From positions 1-16,786 of the forward strand of contig CABRZA010000042.1 of the NCBI GenBank assembly GCA_902475285.1: a DNA stretch of 16,786 nucleotides. Reading direction: 5' to 3'. The position numbers were made by a program, and so were the translations under genes. Positions 6,435 through 14,693 of the stretch are shown piece after piece. Below the pieces are notes generated by a model, which saw only the letters and a list, made by a program, of their open reading frames with translations, was not told the origin of the DNA and did no database searches. The stretch comes from an uncultured Porphyromonadaceae bacterium (GTDB taxonomy: Bacteria; Bacteroidota; Bacteroidia; Bacteroidales; Muribaculaceae). Every line of letters begins with the position of its first letter. The stretch's first letter is position 1.

Positions 6435-8852
6435 ATGAAAAAGACTGTCATCACGGGAGCGTGCGCCACGACGCTTGCCATCCTTGCGGCCGGCTGCTCC
6501 GACCTCGGAGGCTCGTTCGGCTCGGGAGCCGGCACCATCGCTCCCACGATAGGCATCGACAATGAGGCTAAGGCTTCGATGAACGCCCCGCGTTCGCGTG
6601 CCGAATATGCCGACGTCACTGTCGACGACCTGTCGGTCAAGCTCACGAAGCTCGACGGAACATTCATGAAAACATGGGACAAAGTGGCCGACTTCCCCCT
6701 CGACCAGCAGTTCTCCGTAGGCCGCTACACCATGGAGGCCTTCTACGGCGACCCGGCCGACCAAGGCTTCGGCAAGCCGGCCTTCCGCGGAGAGCAGACC
6801 TTCGAGGTGGCCGACGGCCAGCAGACGAGCCTCGCCCTTACGGCTCAACTCGTCAACACTCTCTTCACCGTAAACTATACCGATGCCTTCAAGGGCTATA
6901 TGACGGCGTGGAGCGCATCGTTCGCAAACGACGGCGGAACAGTTGAATATCCCGCCGACGCCACCACTCCTGTCTACCTCGCTCCCGGCAAGGTGACCCT
7001 CAGCATCAGTGTGACAAAGCCCAACGGCCTCCAGGCATCGTTCGAGGTGGCTACCGTCGAGGCCCAGCCCCGCTACCACTACACCGTGACCGTCGACGTG
7101 AACGACGGCAATGTGGGCGACGCCACTCTCAACATCAGCTTCAGCGAGGATCTTGCCACCGAAGTGGTTGAAATCAACCTCGACGACAAGCTCCTCAGCG
7201 CCGCCGCTCCTACTGTCGAGGCCGAAGGCTTCACGCCCGGCACTCCCGTCGACTTCGTCGCCGGTCTCGGCTCCGACGCCGCCCTGCGCATGAACATCGT
7301 GGCAATGGCCGGTATCAAGGAGGTGACACTCGCCACCGAATCGGCACCGCTCCTTCGCGCCGGATGGCCCGCCGAAATCGACCTCATCGCCGCCGGCGCC
7401 GACCAGCAGGCACTTCTCACCTCCCTGGGCTTCAGCGGCCTGGGCCTCTGGCGCAACCCCGACAAGATGGCCGTGGCCGACTTCTCGGGCGTAGTGGAGC
7501 ACATCCTGCCCCAAGCCGGTGAGAACACCACAGTCTTCACCATCACCGTAAAGGACATCCTCTCGCGCGTGAGCGAGCCCATAGCTCTGACACTCAACGT
7601 TGAGAGTCCGCGCCTTGAACTTACAAAAATCGACGAGTCCTTCACCCCCGGCGAGAACTTCGCCGTGCAGCTCAGCTTCAACGGCGGCGACGTGGAGGAG
7701 AACGTAACATTCGAATACATCCATCAGGCCGGCCGTCCCCGTCCGCTCACTGTGGTTAGCGTCGAGGCCGTGTCGCGCGCTATGAACGAGTACAAGGTGA
7801 CACTCGCCTCTCCCGACGTCGACGGCTCCATCACCGTCAACGCCACATGCAAGGGCGTGACAAGCTCTCTGGAAGTTCAATCGTCCCCTTTTGAAATAGC
7901 CGGTAACGACAACGATACATATGCCACCCGCGCATACGTGACCGTTGCCGGCACCGACGGCAACCCCACACCGGCGATTTCCGACCTCACCTTCCAATAC
8001 AAAACCGCCGACGGCGAATACACCGCCGCCACGGCTGTCGACCGCGGCAGCTACGCCGAAATCACGGGGCTGCCCTCAAACAGCGACATCCTCGTGCGCG
8101 CACTCCTCAACGGCAAGCCCTGCCGCGCCGTGGCTCTCCACACCGAGGAGCAGCTGCAGGTGCCCAACCCCTCCTTCGAGGAGACCGGCAACGGCACAGG
8201 CAACTACAACGAGCAGAGCTTCACCGGCTGGGGCACCAACAACACCATGACCACAAGCCAGGGCATAGAGAGCGGCTCGTATGCACGCATATCGGGCACT
8301 GTGTCGAACTCGTCGGGCCACAACGGCAAATGCGCCGAATTGCGCACAGCCGGATGGGGCTCAGGCAATAAAGTATGGATATCGGTCAGCGCCTCGACAG
8401 TGAAATACATCGACGCCGGCCTGCTGCATCTCGGCGCCACACGCACCACGCGTCCCTCCGGCTACAGCGACCGTTCGGGCTACCTCAACACCGACGACCT
8501 CGACTGCGGCCTGGCCTTTGCCTCGCGCCCCTCGAAAGTGTCGTTCTGGTACCGCTACGAACCCAAGAACAGCGCCGACCACGGTCTTGCCGAAGTGTGG
8601 GTGAAGAGCGCCTCGGGCGACGTCATCGCTCAGAAGACAGTGAGCCTCGGCGCGGCTTCGTCGTTCACCAAACAAGAGATAAATTTCGACTATCCTCTCG
8701 GTACCGCCAAGGGTGCCAAGATTTATGTGCGCTTCCAAAGCACGGCCGACGGCGCCTTCCTTGAAAAAACCGATGCGAACTTCACCATGCGTACGGCAAA
8801 GGACTTCCTCGGCTCGCACCTCTATATCGACGACATTGAATTAACCTACTAA
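6435..8852 (+). CDS. large modular lipoprotein, DUF4493-like and PCMD-like
   Basis: This 805-residue predicted lipoprotein is the first gene of the operon. A signal peptide ends in the lipobox LAAG-C21; the residues after the cysteine are SDLGG. About 55-250 resembles DUF4493, a beta-rich domain found at the N-terminus of Bacteroidetes lipoproteins. About 258-390 is a beta module also present in both downstream proteins, ending in a VxDxxSRVSEPI-type strand. About 391-490 is an extra beta segment found only here. About 495-572 is FN3-like. From VPNPSFEE (576) to the end it resembles the putative carbohydrate metabolism domain (PCMD), a jelly-roll fold that ends in the strand YIDDIELTY. I see no catalytic motif. 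The likely location is the outer membrane, possibly facing outwards. Ligand and partners are unknown. Domain names are from pattern recognition and need a profile search. Confidence 0.85.
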   Translation: MKKTVITGACATTLAILAAGCSDLGGSFGSGAGTIAPTIGIDNEAKASMNAPRSRAEYADVTVDDLSVKLTKLDGTFMKTWDKVADFPLDQQFSVGRYTMEAFYGDPADQGFGKPAFRGEQTFEVADGQQTSLALTAQLVNTLFTVNYTDAFKGYMTAWSASFANDGGTVEYPADATTPVYLAPGKVTLSISVTKPNGLQASFEVATVEAQPRYHYTVTVDVNDGNVGDATLNISFSEDLATEVVEINLDDKLLSAAAPTVEAEGFTPGTPVDFVAGLGSDAALRMNIVAMAGIKEVTLATESAPLLRAGWPAEIDLIAAGADQQALLTSLGFSGLGLWRNPDKMAVADFSGVVEHILPQAGENTTVFTITVKDILSRVSEPIALTLNVESPRLELTKIDESFTPGENFAVQLSFNGGDVEENVTFEYIHQAGRPRPLTVVSVEAVSRAMNEYKVTLASPDVDGSITVNATCKGVTSSLEVQSSPFEIAGNDNDTYATRAYVTVAGTDGNPTPAISDLTFQYKTADGEYTAATAVDRGSYAEITGLPSNSDILVRALLNGKPCRAVALHTEEQLQVPNPSFEETGNGTGNYNEQSFTGWGTNNTMTTSQGIESGSYARISGTVSNSSGHNGKCAELRTAGWGSGNKVWISVSASTVKYIDAGLLHLGATRTTRPSGYSDRSGYLNTDDLDCGLAFASRPSKVSFWYRYEPKNSADHGLAEVWVKSASGDVIAQKTVSLGAASSFTKQEINFDYPLGTAKGAKIYVRFQSTADGAFLEKTDANFTMRTAKDFLGSHLYIDDIELTY

Positions 8853-8861
8853 GCAAACACA

Positions 8862-10145
8862 ATGAATACCAAAATATTAACCCTTGCGGCCGTAGGAGCC
8901 GCACTTGTGGCGACGTCGTGCGACAACTGGACGCCTCCCACAGGAAGCACCGGCGAGGTGGCGCTGAACACCATGACCCTCGTCAACGACGACGCCGAGA
9001 AGCTCGTGCAGAACTCGAGCCGCGCCGAAGCGTCGCTCGACGACTATATCGTGAGCATCTACCAGGCCGGAAACACCGCCGAGCCCCTCAAAACCTACAC
9101 CTACGGCGCTATGCCCGAGGTTGTGACCCTCGAGGCCGGCAGCTACCGCATCGACGTGAAATCGCACGAGGTGCAGAAGGCCGAATGGGACCGTCCCTAC
9201 TTCGTAGGCTCGTCGAAAGACTTCGCCGTTGAGGCTGCCAAGATAACCAACGTGGGCGAAATCGTGGCCAAGTTCTCCTCGATAAAGGTTACCCTCAAAT
9301 ATTCCGAAGCCTTGCAGACCATCATGGGTTCCGATGTGGAGGTAGAAGTGAAGGTCAACGACGCCGGCGTGCTCGTCTACACCCCGGACGAAACCCGTGC
9401 CGGATACTTTGAAGCCGTAGAAGGCTCCAACACCATGGTGGCCACTCTCACGGGTACCATCGCCGGCGTGAAGAGTTCGAGCGTCTTCACCTTCGACAAC
9501 GCCGCCGCAGGCCAGCACCACATCATCACACTCGACGTGCGCAACGCACCCACACCTCCCGAACAAACCGGCATCATCAACCCCGGCGGCATCACCATCG
9601 ATGCCGGTATCGTGGCCGAGGATGTCGAGGGTAATGTTGTAATCGATGAGGAAGTGATCGAGGGCGAGCGTCCATGGGGTCCCGAAGAACCCGAACCGGG
9701 TCCAGGTCCCGATCCCGGCCCCGACGACCCCAAGGATGAGGCCGCTACATTCAGCAGCCCCACACTCGTCGACCTTGAAGCAGTCTACAATCCATCCGAC
9801 CTTGCAGGCAAGGAGTGCAAGGTGTTCATCAGCTGCCCCAAAGGCGTGAAGAACCTCGTTGTCACCATCAAGTCGGAGCAGCTTGAACCCATGCTGCCCG
9901 CCGTAGGTCTGGCCACATCGTTCAGCCTGGCATATCCCGCCGACGACGAGCTCGCCGCCGCCCTCAAAAACGACTTCAAATTCAAGATACGCGACGAAAT
10001 CATCAACCAGACGGAAGTAGAGTTCGACATCACCGAATTCGTACCCCTGCTTACCAATTTCGCCGGCGACCACACCTTCGTGCTCGACGTAACCGACAAC
10101 GAAGACGCCAAATCGCAACTCGAACTCAAGTTTCACGCCGATTAA
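8862..10145 (+). CDS. DUF4493-like lipoprotein with Pro/Glu-rich linker, lacking the PCMD-like end
   Basis: This 427-residue lipoprotein begins nine bases after the previous stop. The signal peptide ends at VATS-C20, followed by DNW. About 30-228 is the DUF4493-like domain; the segment Y-x-A-G-S-Y-R-I-D-V (around 90-99) corresponds to the G-x-Y-x-M/I-x-A strand of its neighbours. An acidic stretch (EDVEGNVVIDEEVIEGE, 253-269) leads to a Pro/Gly/Asp/Glu-rich linker (272-293, alternating P with E, G and D) that should be extended and flexible. About 294-427 is the shared beta module, ending LDVTDNEDAKSQLELKFH. The FN3-like and PCMD-like domains of the two flanking proteins are absent. There is no frameshift: the gene stops cleanly, so it looks like a natural short paralogue rather than a broken gene. 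It may act as a scaffold or spacer for the longer two. That role is inference. Confidence 0.85.
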   Translation: MNTKILTLAAVGAALVATSCDNWTPPTGSTGEVALNTMTLVNDDAEKLVQNSSRAEASLDDYIVSIYQAGNTAEPLKTYTYGAMPEVVTLEAGSYRIDVKSHEVQKAEWDRPYFVGSSKDFAVEAAKITNVGEIVAKFSSIKVTLKYSEALQTIMGSDVEVEVKVNDAGVLVYTPDETRAGYFEAVEGSNTMVATLTGTIAGVKSSSVFTFDNAAAGQHHIITLDVRNAPTPPEQTGIINPGGITIDAGIVAEDVEGNVVIDEEVIEGERPWGPEEPEPGPGPDPGPDDPKDEAATFSSPTLVDLEAVYNPSDLAGKECKVFISCPKGVKNLVVTIKSEQLEPMLPAVGLATSFSLAYPADDELAAALKNDFKFKIRDEIINQTEVEFDITEFVPLLTNFAGDHTFVLDVTDNEDAKSQLELKFHAD

Positions 10146-10157
10146 CACTAAGCCAAC

Positions 10158-12299
10158 ATGAAAACCAAACTTTATATACTGGCCGGTGCGGCCGCGATGC
10201 TTCTCGCCGCCGCCTGCTCGGAAGAGAAGATGCCCGTCGGCACCGAAGGCTCGCTCACGCTGCAGGCCACGCTCAACTCCGACGTCAAAGTGATATCGCG
10301 TGCAACCGAGCAAGAACTTGCCGACGGCGCCACCATATTCATCTCCTCCGAGAAAGGTCTTGTACGCAAGTATCAGGGCGTGGCCAATATCCCCGCCTCC
10401 ATCGACCTCGCCACAGGCCACTACATCGCCGAGGCATGGGCCGGCGACTCGGTGTCGGCCTCTTTCGACACCCGCTGCTACAAGGGCCGTCAGGAATTCG
10501 ACATCAACGCCGGGCAAACCACGGCCGTCGACCTGGTGTGCCCCATAGCCAACACTGTCGTTTCGGTCGACTACGCCGAGGGGCTTGAAGAAGTGCTCAC
10601 CGACTTCACCATGAAGGTAAGTCACAAGCGCGGCGCCCTCACCTTCGAAGGACGCGACACACGCAAGGGCTACTTCATGATGCCCTCCACCGACAAGAAC
10701 CTCGCCTACGAGCTCCGCGGCACGCAGATCGACGGCTCCGAGTTCGTCTTCTCCGACGTGATAGAGAACGTAAGCCCCACCACCGAATACGTGCTCACGG
10801 TGAAATACACCAAGCCCACCGAGACCGTCGGCGGCGCTACTTTCACCATCACTATCGACCGTCAGGAAATCGAGGTGAACTCGCAGGTAAAAGTCACCGT
10901 TCCCCCGCGCTTCGAGGGCTACGGCTTCGACCTTTCGCAAAACGTTACCGGCGAGATGGGTTCCATCGGCCGCCGCACGGTATATGTAACGTCGGCCACC
11001 GAAATCACCAATCTGGTGATGACCTCCGACGAACTGCTCAAATACCCCGTGTTCGGCGGTAACGACTGCGACCTCTTGCTCATGAGCGAGGCCTGCGTGA
11101 CCACTCTCCGCGACGCCGGCATAAACTTCAGCGTGACGCGCGGCGAAGGCGACGACCGTTCGACTCTCGTCCAGATCAACTTCGAGAAGGAATATACCGA
11201 CGCCCTCGCCAACGGCGACTATTCCTTCGTATTCGACGCCACCGACGACGGCAAGCAGACCTCGCAGGCCACGCTCAACATCATCGTGAGCGACGCTCCC
11301 GTAATGACCGAGGATGTCGACGCAGCCTCCGTAGGCTCGCGCACGGCAGTGCTCCGCGGCACAGTGAGCCGCGAAGGCGTGGAGACCGTAGGCTTCAACT
11401 ACCGCAAGGTCGGCACAGCCGCCTGGACGAGCGTTGAAGGCGTAGTGGCATCGCGCGCACTGGCCCAGGGCACCGTGTTCACCGCTACCCTCACAGGCCT
11501 CGACTTCAATTCCACCTATGAATATGTGGCCACGGCAGGCGACTTCGTATCGGCCATCGTGAAGCAGTTCACCACCGCCGACGAGCCCCAGCTCCCCAAC
11601 GCAGGCTTCGAGCAGTGGAGCGGCAGCAAGCCCATGCTCATATGCGCCAACGCATCGGAGATGTTCTGGGACTCGGGCAACCACGGTTCGAAAATAATCA
11701 AGGACATCACCACAGCTGAAAGCAACATCAAGCATTCGGGCAACTACGCGGCCAAACTCCAGACCTCCGTATTGTTCGGTACCGTAGCCGCTGGCAACCT
11801 CTTCACGGGCCACTTCCTCGGTACGGAAAATACCACCAAGGGTATTCTCGGCTGGGGTCGTCCCTTCACTGCCGAGCCCAAGGCCATGAAGCTGTGGGTG
11901 AAATACGAGCCAAAGAACATAACCAAGAAAGGTGAGTATTCCGGCAGCGACTTGAACGTCGGCGATCCCGACCGCGGTATCGTATACATCGCGCTGCTCG
12001 ACGACAGCAAGGTGACCTACGACGGCAACACTTGGCCCGTAATCGTACGCACCAAGGACCTCGCGGGCTACAGCTTCCATAAGGACGGCGCCAACGTGAT
12101 AGCCTACGGCGAGCACATCTTCGCCGAGGCCACGGCAGGCGACGGACTCATAGAAGTAACCATCCCCATCGAGTACATCCGTCAGGGTGTGAAGCCCAGC
12201 AATATCCTCGTGGTAGCATCGGCCAGCATCTACGGCGACTACTACTGCGGCGGCGACGGCTCCACCATGTATCTCGACGACGTCGAACTCATCTACTAA
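10158..12299 (+). CDS. modular lipoprotein, DUF4493-like plus FN3-like plus PCMD-like
   Basis: This 713-residue lipoprotein is the last gene of the operon, 12 bases after the previous stop. The signal peptide ends at LAAA-C20; the following SEE is acidic and resembles the surface-export signals reported for Bacteroidetes lipoproteins. About 30-243 is DUF4493-like, with GHYIAEAWAGD at 87-97 matching GRYTMEAFYGD of the first gene. About 245-378 is the shared beta module (FVFDATDDGKQTSQATLNI). About 385-474 is FN3-like (AVLRGTVS to YEYVATAGDFVS). From LPNAGFEQW (479) onward it resembles PCMD, with WVKYEPKN corresponding to WYRYEPKN in the first gene and a final strand YLDDVELIY corresponding to YIDDIELTY. 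The protein is thus a clear paralogue of the first gene without its extra segment. Ligand unknown. Confidence 0.86.
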   Translation: MKTKLYILAGAAAMLLAAACSEEKMPVGTEGSLTLQATLNSDVKVISRATEQELADGATIFISSEKGLVRKYQGVANIPASIDLATGHYIAEAWAGDSVSASFDTRCYKGRQEFDINAGQTTAVDLVCPIANTVVSVDYAEGLEEVLTDFTMKVSHKRGALTFEGRDTRKGYFMMPSTDKNLAYELRGTQIDGSEFVFSDVIENVSPTTEYVLTVKYTKPTETVGGATFTITIDRQEIEVNSQVKVTVPPRFEGYGFDLSQNVTGEMGSIGRRTVYVTSATEITNLVMTSDELLKYPVFGGNDCDLLLMSEACVTTLRDAGINFSVTRGEGDDRSTLVQINFEKEYTDALANGDYSFVFDATDDGKQTSQATLNIIVSDAPVMTEDVDAASVGSRTAVLRGTVSREGVETVGFNYRKVGTAAWTSVEGVVASRALAQGTVFTATLTGLDFNSTYEYVATAGDFVSAIVKQFTTADEPQLPNAGFEQWSGSKPMLICANASEMFWDSGNHGSKIIKDITTAESNIKHSGNYAAKLQTSVLFGTVAAGNLFTGHFLGTENTTKGILGWGRPFTAEPKAMKLWVKYEPKNITKKGEYSGSDLNVGDPDRGIVYIALLDDSKVTYDGNTWPVIVRTKDLAGYSFHKDGANVIAYGEHIFAEATAGDGLIEVTIPIEYIRQGVKPSNILVVASASIYGDYYCGGDGSTMYLDDVELIY

Positions 12300-12314
12300 A
12301 ACTCCCGCCCACAC

Positions 12315-12348
12315 AAAAAGCGGCGTCCTCAACGGGCGCCGCTTTTTT
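12315..12348. terminator. bidirectional intrinsic terminator between convergent operons
   Basis: AAAAAGCGGCG (12315-12325) pairs with CGCCGCTTTTT (12337-12347), with an 11-base loop. On the plus strand six T residues follow the GC-rich stem, ending the lipoprotein operon 16 bases after its stop codon. On the minus strand the left arm supplies five T residues, so the same hairpin can end the greA-to-hexosaminidase unit. Confidence 0.92.
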
Positions 12349-12368
12349 ATTTGGCAATTATCAAAGTG

Positions 12369-12388
12369 GTCGGCCACGCTTGGCCGAC
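12369..12388. repeat. 3' hairpin beside the hexosaminidase stop codon
   Basis: GTCGGCCA (12369-12376) and TGGCCGAC (12381-12388) form a perfect eight-base-pair stem with a four-base loop, starting seven bases after the hexosaminidase stop (12396-12398, minus strand). No U-tract follows, so on its own it is a poor terminator. It may stabilise the transcript's 3' end ahead of the true terminator at 12315-12348. Confidence 0.6.
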
Positions 12389-12395
12389 ACACGGG

Positions 12396-14636
12396 TTATT
12401 CGAGCCACAGCAGCGACGGCAGCGACTGTGCGCCGTGTAGGAAGATGGCGGCGCGGGCCTGCGTTGCTCCGGCGGGAACGGCGACGGGCGCGCCGTCGTA
12501 GAGGGGCGACGCCGCCGTCGGATTTGTGCCGTCGAGAGTATAGCGAATTTCGCCGGAGGCGTAGGGACTGTTCATCAGCAGAGTGCCGTCGGCCTGACGC
12601 ACAATGCCCGGCAGCCGCAAATGGAAGGTGTATCCTTCTCCGGCCCAGCGCGGCATCTGACGCTCGACAACAGCGTTGAAGCGGGCATCGCTGTAAGTGC
12701 TGTCGGGGTTTGCGGCACGTTCGGCCAGGCCCAGCATCTTGGGCAGCAACATGCGCTCCAGATCGCCGGCCGAACGTATGGTCTCGGCAAACACCTGACC
12801 CTGCACGCCCTTAACACTCTCATATGCCTCGGGGCAAAGCCGGCGCGGATAGCCGTGGAGGGCATCGAACTCGTCGACGGTACCGCCCCAGCACAAACCG
12901 CGTTCGTAAGGATGGTAACTGTACGTCATGTCGAGGTAGAAATGGTCTACATTGCTCAATATCACCGGGTATCCGGCACGGGCGATATCGGTCACTACCC
13001 CGCCCTGCCCCTGATGCGGAAGGGTGCTCCAGCAGTTGACACTGTATACCGACGGCCGTACACGCTCGTTGTAGTCATCGCTGTGGCGCAGGGCTATCTC
13101 CTGCCATCCCGACACGGGTATACCCTTGCGGTGATACATGCGGGCCACACTGTCGACGAAGAACGCGTGCACGTCCTTCTCCGTCGCCAGCCCCTCGCGC
13201 TCCATGAGAGCCGCCACAGCCGGCGAGCCGCTCCATGCGCCGCGGGGCACTTCGTCGCCGCCGATATGGATGGCTTTGAGAGGCACGCCCGCCATGGCGT
13301 AGGTGGCCAGCATCTCGTCGGCGAAGGCTCCCATAAGGGCGTAGGTGCCAGGGAGGGCCGGATTCATGATGTTGTCGTGGAACGACTGCGCCGACGTATA
13401 GCGCGAGGTATCGACGGCCGCATCCTCGGCCACGAGAACCGAGGTGTCGCCCGTGCGCCGTGCGCGGTATTTCATGGCTTCGATGGCCGCGCGGCCGTGG
13501 CCCGGACTCTCAATCTCGGGGATTACGGTTATGCCGAGGCTGTCGGTATAGTGGAGGAAGTCGGCCAGCTCGCGACGCGTGTAGCAGCCGTTGGCTGTGC
13601 CAGAGAGTGCGTCGGGGTCGCCGTTGCCGGCGAAAATCTGCGGCAGGAAAGAACCGTCGCCAATCGGTGTGTAGCCGCGTCGCGACCCTACTTCCGTGAG
13701 CTCGGGAAGGGCCTCGACGGTGAGGCGCCAGGCCTCGTCGTCGACGGCATGGAAGTGCAGGGTGTTGAGGTTGTAGTCGGCCATGAGGTCGGCCACACGG
13801 TAGAGCTCGGATATGGGTTGAAAATTGCGGGCGACGTCGATCATAAGGCCGCGGTATTCGAGGGCCGGGCTGTCGGTGATGACGGCATCGGTCATTCGGC
13901 GCTCGCCGCTGCCGAAGGCCGCCAGCAGACGACGTTTGACACGCGGAGCTACCCATGAGGCACACTCTACGGTCATGCGGCCGTCGGCGATGCGCACTGT
14001 AAAGTCCTCAGAATCGCCGTCTGTGCCGATGAACTCAGCCTTGGCGGGGTCGACCAGGGAGCTGCCGCTGCCGAGCTCAACGTGTGTGAACGAAGGCACG
14101 GCGTCGTATTCGCCGGCGGCCTCGCCGCGCAACTGTTCGTTGCGGGCGTAGATGGCGTCGGCATAAGGCATGCGGTCGCCCGGTGCGGCGGGGGCGTAGC
14201 CTTCTCTGGCCGCCATCATGTCGGCGCGGTCGATGTCGAGGCCGCGCGTGCTGCCGTCGGCCATCACGAGGTGTGCGCCGTCGATGCCGTAGCACACGCT
14301 CCATATGCCGCCGCGGGTGTCGATGTCGAAACTCACGGTGTCGCGGCCCGTGGCGGCTGCAAATTTAGGCGAACCTATGGCGTAATAGCCGGGAACGATT
14401 TCAATAAGGGTGTCGGAGGGGTCGACGGGCCTCATACGTCGGGCGAACTGATTGAACGCCATGCGGCTCACGCCCCGCAGGTCGCCGGTGAGGGTTATGG
14501 TCTGGCGGTAATGCTGGGGCAACGAATCGGCCGGCAGATTGACTGCCTTCCAGCTCACCGTCACCGGTGCGGGCGCCGGGGAGCACGCCGCCGCGAGGAC
14601 AAGAAGAGCAATTGAAGATAAAAGGTTGTTTTTCAT
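12396..14636 (-). CDS. GH20 beta-N-acetylhexosaminidase lipoprotein
   Basis: This 746-residue exo-glycosidase removes terminal GlcNAc or GalNAc by substrate-assisted catalysis. The signal peptide ends at LAAA-C18, followed by SPAPAPV, which lacks acidic residues near the cysteine, so a periplasm-facing position is more likely than the surface (inference). About 25-255 is the GH20 N-terminal alpha/beta domain. The catalytic barrel starts at YRGLMIDVARNF (261-272), with LHFHAVDDEAWRL (293-305), ITVIPEIESPGHGRAA (369-384) and the catalytic pair Asp461-Glu462 in HIGGDEVP (457-464). Trp511 (SGWQE), Tyr568 (HFYLD) and Trp583 (LCWGG) are the expected substrate-pocket aromatics. About 685-746 is a chitobiase-type C-terminal beta domain (IRYTLDGTNPT). 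All catalytic residues are present. It lies 77 bases downstream of the thioredoxin-like gene across a strong hairpin. Natural substrate cannot be read: host glycans, chitin fragments and peptidoglycan-derived sugars are all possible. Confidence 0.93.
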   Translation of the reverse strand: MKNNLLSSIALLVLAAACSPAPAPVTVSWKAVNLPADSLPQHYRQTITLTGDLRGVSRMAFNQFARRMRPVDPSDTLIEIVPGYYAIGSPKFAAATGRDTVSFDIDTRGGIWSVCYGIDGAHLVMADGSTRGLDIDRADMMAAREGYAPAAPGDRMPYADAIYARNEQLRGEAAGEYDAVPSFTHVELGSGSSLVDPAKAEFIGTDGDSEDFTVRIADGRMTVECASWVAPRVKRRLLAAFGSGERRMTDAVITDSPALEYRGLMIDVARNFQPISELYRVADLMADYNLNTLHFHAVDDEAWRLTVEALPELTEVGSRRGYTPIGDGSFLPQIFAGNGDPDALSGTANGCYTRRELADFLHYTDSLGITVIPEIESPGHGRAAIEAMKYRARRTGDTSVLVAEDAAVDTSRYTSAQSFHDNIMNPALPGTYALMGAFADEMLATYAMAGVPLKAIHIGGDEVPRGAWSGSPAVAALMEREGLATEKDVHAFFVDSVARMYHRKGIPVSGWQEIALRHSDDYNERVRPSVYSVNCWSTLPHQGQGGVVTDIARAGYPVILSNVDHFYLDMTYSYHPYERGLCWGGTVDEFDALHGYPRRLCPEAYESVKGVQGQVFAETIRSAGDLERMLLPKMLGLAERAANPDSTYSDARFNAVVERQMPRWAGEGYTFHLRLPGIVRQADGTLLMNSPYASGEIRYTLDGTNPTAASPLYDGAPVAVPAGATQARAAIFLHGAQSLPSLLWLE

Positions 14637-14656
14637 GCGTATGTTGTTTAGAACAT

Positions 14657-14693
14657 GCGGGCCGTGACGGCTAAAGCAACCGACACGGCCCGC
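14657..14693. repeat. strong intergenic hairpin between the thioredoxin-like gene and the GH20 gene
   Basis: GCGGGCCGTG (14657-14666) and CACGGCCCGC (14684-14693) are perfect ten-base arms. Inside them CGG and CCG add three more pairs past an A-A mismatch, leaving a nine-base loop. Neither strand has a T-tract after the stem, so it does not look like an intrinsic terminator. No promoter of the TAnnTTTG type is visible between it and the GH20 start. It could trim expression of GH20 relative to the genes upstream or protect a processed end. Confidence 0.6.

Noticed and set aside
6223..6438. 71-residue frame in the region before the lipoprotein operon
   Set aside because: It spans the C9-A6 tract and the promoter, ends inside the next gene's start and has no recognisable features.
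6411..7997. 528-residue minus-strand frame opposite the first lipoprotein
   Set aside because: It is codon-aligned antisense of a clear lipoprotein gene, with no family motif, and is explained by the rarity of TTA/CTA/TCA.
9674..9750. possible repeat or recombination site in the Pro/Gly/Glu-rich codons
   Set aside because: The repetitive bases simply encode a proline-rich linker; there are no flanking direct repeats or other signs of insertion.
8877..12392. 1171-residue open frame on the minus strand opposite the second and third lipoproteins
   Set aside because: It is codon-aligned with two well-supported genes on the plus strand, has no signal peptide or recognisable domain, is low-complexity (rich in G, V, H, E), and includes the terminator.
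12621..13958. 445-residue plus-strand frame opposite the GH20 gene
   Set aside because: It is in antisense register with an intact GH20 carrying all catalytic motifs; the translated frame shows no motifs of its own.
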